NCBI GenBank assembly: GCA_964627805.1 | Contig: CAZVLA010000037.1 | Coordinates: 1-46,195 of the forward strand | Direction of reading: 5' to 3' | DNA: 46,195 nt | Source: CAZAMI01 sp964627805 | Lineage (GTDB): Archaea > Thermoproteota > Thermoprotei_A > Sulfolobales > NBVN01 | Shown here: positions 42,590 to 46,195 of the stretch, in pieces | Position numbering within the stretch: the first letter of the stretch is position 1 | Layout: each line of letters begins with the position of its first letter | Program-made: the position numbers and the translations under genes | The notes under the pieces: generated by a model | Seen by the model: only the letters and a program-made list of their open reading frames with translations | Database searches by the model: none | What the model was told of the DNA's origin: nothing

Positions 42590-43414
42590 ATGAGGTTCGT
42601 TAGTGGTTACGTATCACTAGTAAGTACTAAGTTATTTCATAGGTGCTGGTTACGCGATGAAATAAAGACGTTAATCATAGGTATCCACGGTTTTGTAGAG
42701 CATGGTGGTAGGTACGAGCATGTAGGTAAGGAGTTAGTAAGTAATGGATTCTCATTCTGTATTAGTGACTTAAGGGGGCATGGTAAATCAGCTGGTGAGG
42801 GTGAGTTAGGTTATGTAGATTCGTTCGATTACTTCATCAGCGATACTGAGGAGTATGTTAAGTACCTAGTAAGTAGGTTCAAACCGTCTAAGGTCATTAT
42901 TCTAGGGCATAGTATGGGTGGGTTAATTGCCCTTTACTATGCATCACTTAAGGATGAGTTAATTGATGCTGTAGTGACTTCAGGTGCTGCTACGTTATTA
43001 AGGATTAACGTACTTCAGTACTTAATGCTTAAGTTAATGAGTAGCCTCAGCCCTAGGAAGCGTATTGCATTACCTCTAAATCCTAAGTACTTAACTCATA
43101 GGGAGGAGGTTGTTAATGAGTACTTAAGGGATCCATTAGTAGTTAAGAACCCAACCGTTAGGTTAGTTTACGAGTTAGTGAGGGCCTCAAGGAATTTCTG
43201 GAGGTATGTAGGATCAATAACTAAGCCCGTACTGCTCCTCCATGGTGGTGAAGATAAGGTAGTACCTCCGGAGGCGAGTAAGTTAGTGTATGAGAGAGTA
43301 GGTAGTAGGGTTAAGGAGTTAAGGATATATGATGGGTTATACCATGAAATACTTAATGAGTATAAGTGGAGGGATGTGCTTAAGGACATAATTAACTGGA
43401 TTAATGAATTGTAA
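42590..43414 (+). CDS. Alpha/beta hydrolase, monoacylglycerol lipase-like
   Basis: A 274-residue serine hydrolase. GIHGFVEHGGRYEHVG and SDLRGHGKSAGEGELGY are the family lead-in; the nucleophile elbow is GHSMGG, the acid is in LLHGGEDKVVPPE, and the histidine in YHEILNE. The HGFVEHGGRY pattern is characteristic of monoacylglycerol lipases. GGAGGT lies 5 bp before the ATG. Divergent from glpK, it could release glycerol from acylglycerols for the kinase. Confidence 0.87.
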   Translation: MRFVSGYVSLVSTKLFHRCWLRDEIKTLIIGIHGFVEHGGRYEHVGKELVSNGFSFCISDLRGHGKSAGEGELGYVDSFDYFISDTEEYVKYLVSRFKPSKVIILGHSMGGLIALYYASLKDELIDAVVTSGAATLLRINVLQYLMLKLMSSLSPRKRIALPLNPKYLTHREEVVNEYLRDPLVVKNPTVRLVYELVRASRNFWRYVGSITKPVLLLHGGEDKVVPPEASKLVYERVGSRVKELRIYDGLYHEILNEYKWRDVLKDIINWINEL

Positions 43415-43465
43415 AATACAATTACTTTTAATGCCGTTACCTCACTTAATTATTTTGGGACCTCG

Positions 43466-44344
43466 GTGTCCGAGGTATTCATCACCTACGGTAACTACCT
43501 AACCAATACCGTACTATACGTAGCTACGGTCCTCGCAGTAACTACCCTATATGACTTCATATCCCGTTCATTCGTATTTAATGGTAGGTCAGTAAGTACT
43601 ACGTCACCCGACTTCACTATCTACGCCTCCGCTAGAATGTTACTACCGTTACTAGTTGCTTTGGTACTCATCGCTCCTGTAGGTGGTGTAGAATCTGTAA
43701 TTAATTATTTAAGGTCGTGGTTATGGATTAATCACTCTGTGCTAAAGTACTTCCTAATAACTCCAGCATATACGTACTTAGCATTAGTGCTTTACTTAGT
43801 AATGGTCAAGTACTTAGGTATAGGTAACTTTAATGATGTAGTTAAGTTACTGAGTAGGGACGCATCACTTATTAAGTCAATCACAAAGCTATTAGTACTC
43901 TCCTACGTAGCTAGCTTAACAGTAAATACGCTCTTAGCCCTAGGTGAGGAGTTAGGTTGGAGGGCCTACCTACTACCAGTAGCTAGTAAAGTGCTTACGC
44001 TACCTCAAGCAATCCTACTAACAGGTATTACTTGGGGAGTATGGCACTTACCGATGTATTACTTCATTAAGATTGAAGTAGGGAGTAGGGCCTACAGTCT
44101 TAAGCAAGTTACGTCATCATACTTAATACTATGTACGTTACTGTCAGTACCAGCATCAATAATTACGTTGAAGGTGGGTAGTGTACTACCAGCAGCCTCA
44201 CTTCATGGGTCGTTAAATGCTATATGGAGATTAACTGAGGTAGTAACTGACTTAAGTAGTAGGAGGAAATTACTGAAGGCCTCAATAGCGTCTTTAATGT
44301 CGTGGGTAGCATCAATATCAGTAATAACGTACTTAATTACGTAA
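43466..44344 (+). CDS. CPBP-family intramembrane metalloprotease (CAAX-like)
   Basis: A 292-residue membrane protein with about eight helices. GEELGWRAYLLP gives the EExxxR motif and GVWHLPMYYF the second metal-ligand motif; SLHGSLNAIWR near the end supplies the third. These are the Abi/CPBP protease hallmarks. The GTG start is 52 bp after the lipase. A substrate (prenylated protein or peptide) cannot be predicted. Confidence 0.88.
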   Translation: MSEVFITYGNYLTNTVLYVATVLAVTTLYDFISRSFVFNGRSVSTTSPDFTIYASARMLLPLLVALVLIAPVGGVESVINYLRSWLWINHSVLKYFLITPAYTYLALVLYLVMVKYLGIGNFNDVVKLLSRDASLIKSITKLLVLSYVASLTVNTLLALGEELGWRAYLLPVASKVLTLPQAILLTGITWGVWHLPMYYFIKIEVGSRAYSLKQVTSSYLILCTLLSVPASIITLKVGSVLPAASLHGSLNAIWRLTEVVTDLSSRRKLLKASIASLMSWVASISVITYLIT

Positions 44345-44541
44345 TAACTCGTTAAGAGTATGGGTAGTAAGTTAAGATTATGATTTGGATTCACTACTTA
44401 CATAGATTAAGGTACTCCTAAGTTACGTTCAGGAGGTAATTTTAAGTAACTTTACCTAAAATGATAATGAAGGAATGTAGTGAGTGATGGTTCCCTTAAG
44501 TAACTAAAGAACCTACGTTAGGGTGTAGTGGTGAGTGACTA

Positions 44542-45243
44542 ATGGTTACAGGGATTAAGTGGTGTAGTAAGCGTTTACTCTTAGTAGTTACTGTGTGGGT
44601 GTGGATGTTCGTAGGTTCGGTTATTACTATTATTTTAATAGCTTACTTAAGGGGTGTGGCGTTAGTTTATGAGCAGTTAGTCAGTATGCTTAGTAAGGAA
44701 CCCTACCTCGCAATCTACGGTGAGGTTGTTGGTGTTGGTGGATTACCACTCCTTATATCCATTATATGTAGGGATAATCTAGGTATGTATGGCTTAAGGA
44801 GGGGAGGTATTGGTAAGAGCTTACTACTCTCAGTACCTCCAGCCACGGCAGTACTACTACTGAGGGTAGCTCACGGAGATGTACCGCTCAATAGCTTTAA
44901 CTTAAGCTTCCCATACAACATATGGTACGCTATTCTAGGGGTTCTAGCATATGGTCCGTTGGAGGTGTTCTTCGTTATCTGGATCATAGCTAATACTGAT
45001 GTAATCCTTAACAGCCTAGATAAGTTACTATCTCCTGGACTCATAATAACTACATTAGCTTTCGGGCTATCACACATAATACTCTCACCACAGGGAGGGA
45101 TACTTAACGCAGTTGAGGTAGTGGTGATATTCACATTACTAGGTCTAATATACAAATACACTAAGAACTCCATAGGACCCATGATTGCTTGGTCATTAAT
45201 TAACGGACAGGTACTGCACCTCACAATAGGTTGTCTCACATAA
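44542..45243 (+). CDS. CPBP-like membrane protein with a degenerate active site
   Basis: A 233-residue membrane protein with six or so hydrophobic helices. GPLEVFFVIWII occupies the place of the EExxxRG motif but keeps one glutamate, and FGLSHIILSP matches the second histidine motif. The final NGQVLHLTIG may correspond to the third. It is therefore probably a diverged paralogue of the preceding CPBP protein, possibly inactive. GGTGAG precedes the ATG by 9 bp. The 197-bp gap before it holds no gene that I can see. Confidence 0.6.
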   Translation: MVTGIKWCSKRLLLVVTVWVWMFVGSVITIILIAYLRGVALVYEQLVSMLSKEPYLAIYGEVVGVGGLPLLISIICRDNLGMYGLRRGGIGKSLLLSVPPATAVLLLRVAHGDVPLNSFNLSFPYNIWYAILGVLAYGPLEVFFVIWIIANTDVILNSLDKLLSPGLIITTLAFGLSHIILSPQGGILNAVEVVVIFTLLGLIYKYTKNSIGPMIAWSLINGQVLHLTIGCLT

Positions 45244-45268
45244 GTAATGCAGAACACCTAAGACTAGC

Positions 45269-45286
45269 TGAGGGAGTCCTCCCTCA
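45269..45286 (+). terminator. Hairpin downstream of the second CPBP-like gene
   Basis: TGAGGGAG/CTCCCTCA, 8-bp perfect stem with a TC loop, 26 bp after the stop codon. A terminator or mRNA-end stabiliser is plausible, though archaeal termination rarely needs a hairpin and no strong T-run follows. 45287-45780 holds nothing I can support as a gene. Confidence 0.4.
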
Positions 45287-45780
45287 ACTAACACATCTCA
45301 TCTACAGTGTACGGAATCTTTAAAGGATAAATACCTACCACTTACTCAGTAACTCTCTAATCCTACCTACATGCTTAACTACGTACTTTCACAAAGATAA
45401 GAGCTTTAAGTCCAATTATCTGTTCTTAACCTATCCCAATGCAGCTCAGGTTTTGGGGTTACAGGTTCTGTAGTAGTATCTAGGTGTACAGTATATACTG
45501 CATATCTGAAGTACATGTAGTGAGGGTATGCAGTCAAGATGCCCCATACTCTCATATAGCCTACCTACCAAGTTAAGATTAACCACTATCGAGATTACAT
45601 AGATTAGACTCCTCCTAAGAAGGTACTTATTGCTTTCCCTCACAACTAAGTTTACGACGGATGTATGAAGGCTTAGCTCTCACAACATTATTCCCAAGCT
45701 CTATACTTAGATTGTACTAAGTTATATATTCTGGGTTAGGGCAGTAAGGGGTTTAGTACTGAGAAAACGTGTAACCTATG

Positions 45781-45963
45781 TTATACAGCAGTAATTGTTG
45801 TATACACCCCTCCTATTAACAATGTTATACCAGTGATTAACTGTAGTATTCCCCGGCCAATATTGGTACTTCTTAAACTATAACGAGCTAATGTAAAGCC
45901 ACTAACGGCCATACCTACTCCTAAGAGTAATTGAATAACATTCAACCTTAACCCCAAAATCAC
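45781..45963 (-). CDS. Small two-helix membrane protein
   Basis: A 60-residue protein with two hydrophobic segments, IQLLLGVGMAVSGFTLARY and LITGITLLIGGVYTTI, separated by a short basic loop (SLRSTNIGRG). The GTG start at 45963 overlaps GGTG, so the start is weak. The composition is more membrane-like than chance frames nearby. Not recognised. Confidence 0.4.
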   Translation of the reverse strand: MILGLRLNVIQLLLGVGMAVSGFTLARYSLRSTNIGRGILQLITGITLLIGGVYTTITAV

Positions 45964-46123
45964 CTCAAAAGTGCAGAAAACTTAAAAGAAGTATTTCAGC
46001 TTCTCTAGTTCAGATTATGTAATGTAAGCTTTTATAGAAGTTTATTTTACCGATATTTAAGCGTTAAGTTCGTGTCCTACCTTAGCTTCGCTAAAGTAAC
46101 TATTTTCTCTCGGAAGGCCTTCC

Positions 46124-46195
46124 TACATAGATATAAAGTTTTAGTGGATGGAATAGTATGAAAGTATTTATATCACGTAATTATGAAAGAGCTTC
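46124..46195 (+). CDS. Promoter and first codons of a further gene (truncated)
   Basis: ATATAAAG (about 46130-46137), a good TATA element, is followed 20-odd bp later by ATG 46158 and an open frame MKVFISRNYERA that runs off the edge. The spacing suggests a leaderless transcript. Only 12 residues are present, so no function can be assigned. The 45964-46123 stretch upstream is AT-rich with no gene seen. Confidence 0.35.

Noticed and set aside
45446..45643. 65-residue minus-strand frame in the gene-poor tail
   Set aside because: No start signal, odd composition (many cysteines and tyrosines without pattern) and no recognisable family.

Overview
This 46 kb window looks like chromosome of a hyperthermophilic crenarchaeote (Thermoproteota; a Desulfurococcales-like lineage is my guess). 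Supporting evidence: clamp loader RFC (large and small subunits), Orc1/Cdc6, Hjc, TiaS, Taw3, Trm5, Tsr3, ribosomal proteins L40e and L13e, Sec61-beta, a crenarchaeal-type arginine decarboxylase, a tRNA-Cys with a canonical 37/38 intron, and structural RNAs that are far more GC-rich than the surrounding AT-rich DNA. TTG and GTG starts are common. Genes are densely packed with short overlaps. I see no CRISPR array, prophage or insertion sequence; the only clear selfish element is an intein. The species cannot be named from this window.

Layout. 0-6 kb: end of an unknown gene, tRNA-Cys, a nucleotidyltransferase-like gene, rpl40e, a NusA-like KH protein with aspS, and a minus-strand run of three uncharacterised small genes with pth2 and truD. 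6-12 kb: replication block (rfcS interrupted by an intein, rfcL, cdc6 with a small winged-helix gene) and a nucleoside phosphorylase. 12-21 kb: rpl13e, an MTHFR-like protein, a pyruvoyl decarboxylase, an Fe-S HhH-like protein with a wHTH partner, a UbiA prenyltransferase, a beta-rich unknown, and the DUF763/NfeD/stomatin cluster. 21-30 kb: hjc, tRNA-Val, a kinase-like P-loop protein, a PD-(D/E)XK-like protein, taw3, a PhoH-KH ATPase, trm5, DUF2258, an amidohydrolase homologue lacking its usual metal ligands, a membrane-anchored unknown, tRNA-Ala. 30-33 kb: RNase P RNA, tsr3, an Lrp-type sensor domain, tiaS, then a 374-bp intergenic region carrying two inverted origin-recognition-box-like elements next to very AT-rich DNA. 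33-37 kb: MazG, Sec61-beta, the four-subunit pyruvate:ferredoxin oxidoreductase operon (porGDAB), a C/D box sRNA, a VTT-domain membrane protein. 37-43 kb: a glycerol operon (glpK, glycerol-3-phosphate dehydrogenase, FAD/NAD oxidoreductase, DUF1667 protein) divergent from a monoacylglycerol-lipase-like hydrolase. 43-46 kb: two CPBP-family membrane proteins, a gene-poor AT-rich tail, and the start of one more gene.

How it fits together. Replication and repair functions (RFC, Cdc6, Hjc, probable origin) lie with tRNA maturation and modification functions (RNase P RNA, TruD, TiaS, Trm5, Taw3, C/D sRNA). The lipase and glp operon suggest that glycerol from acylglycerols is phosphorylated and oxidised to dihydroxyacetone phosphate and on to pyruvate, which PorGDAB would convert to acetyl-CoA. 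The most interesting observations are the probable origin at about 32.7-32.94 kb and the RFC intein whose homing endonuclease region looks decayed.
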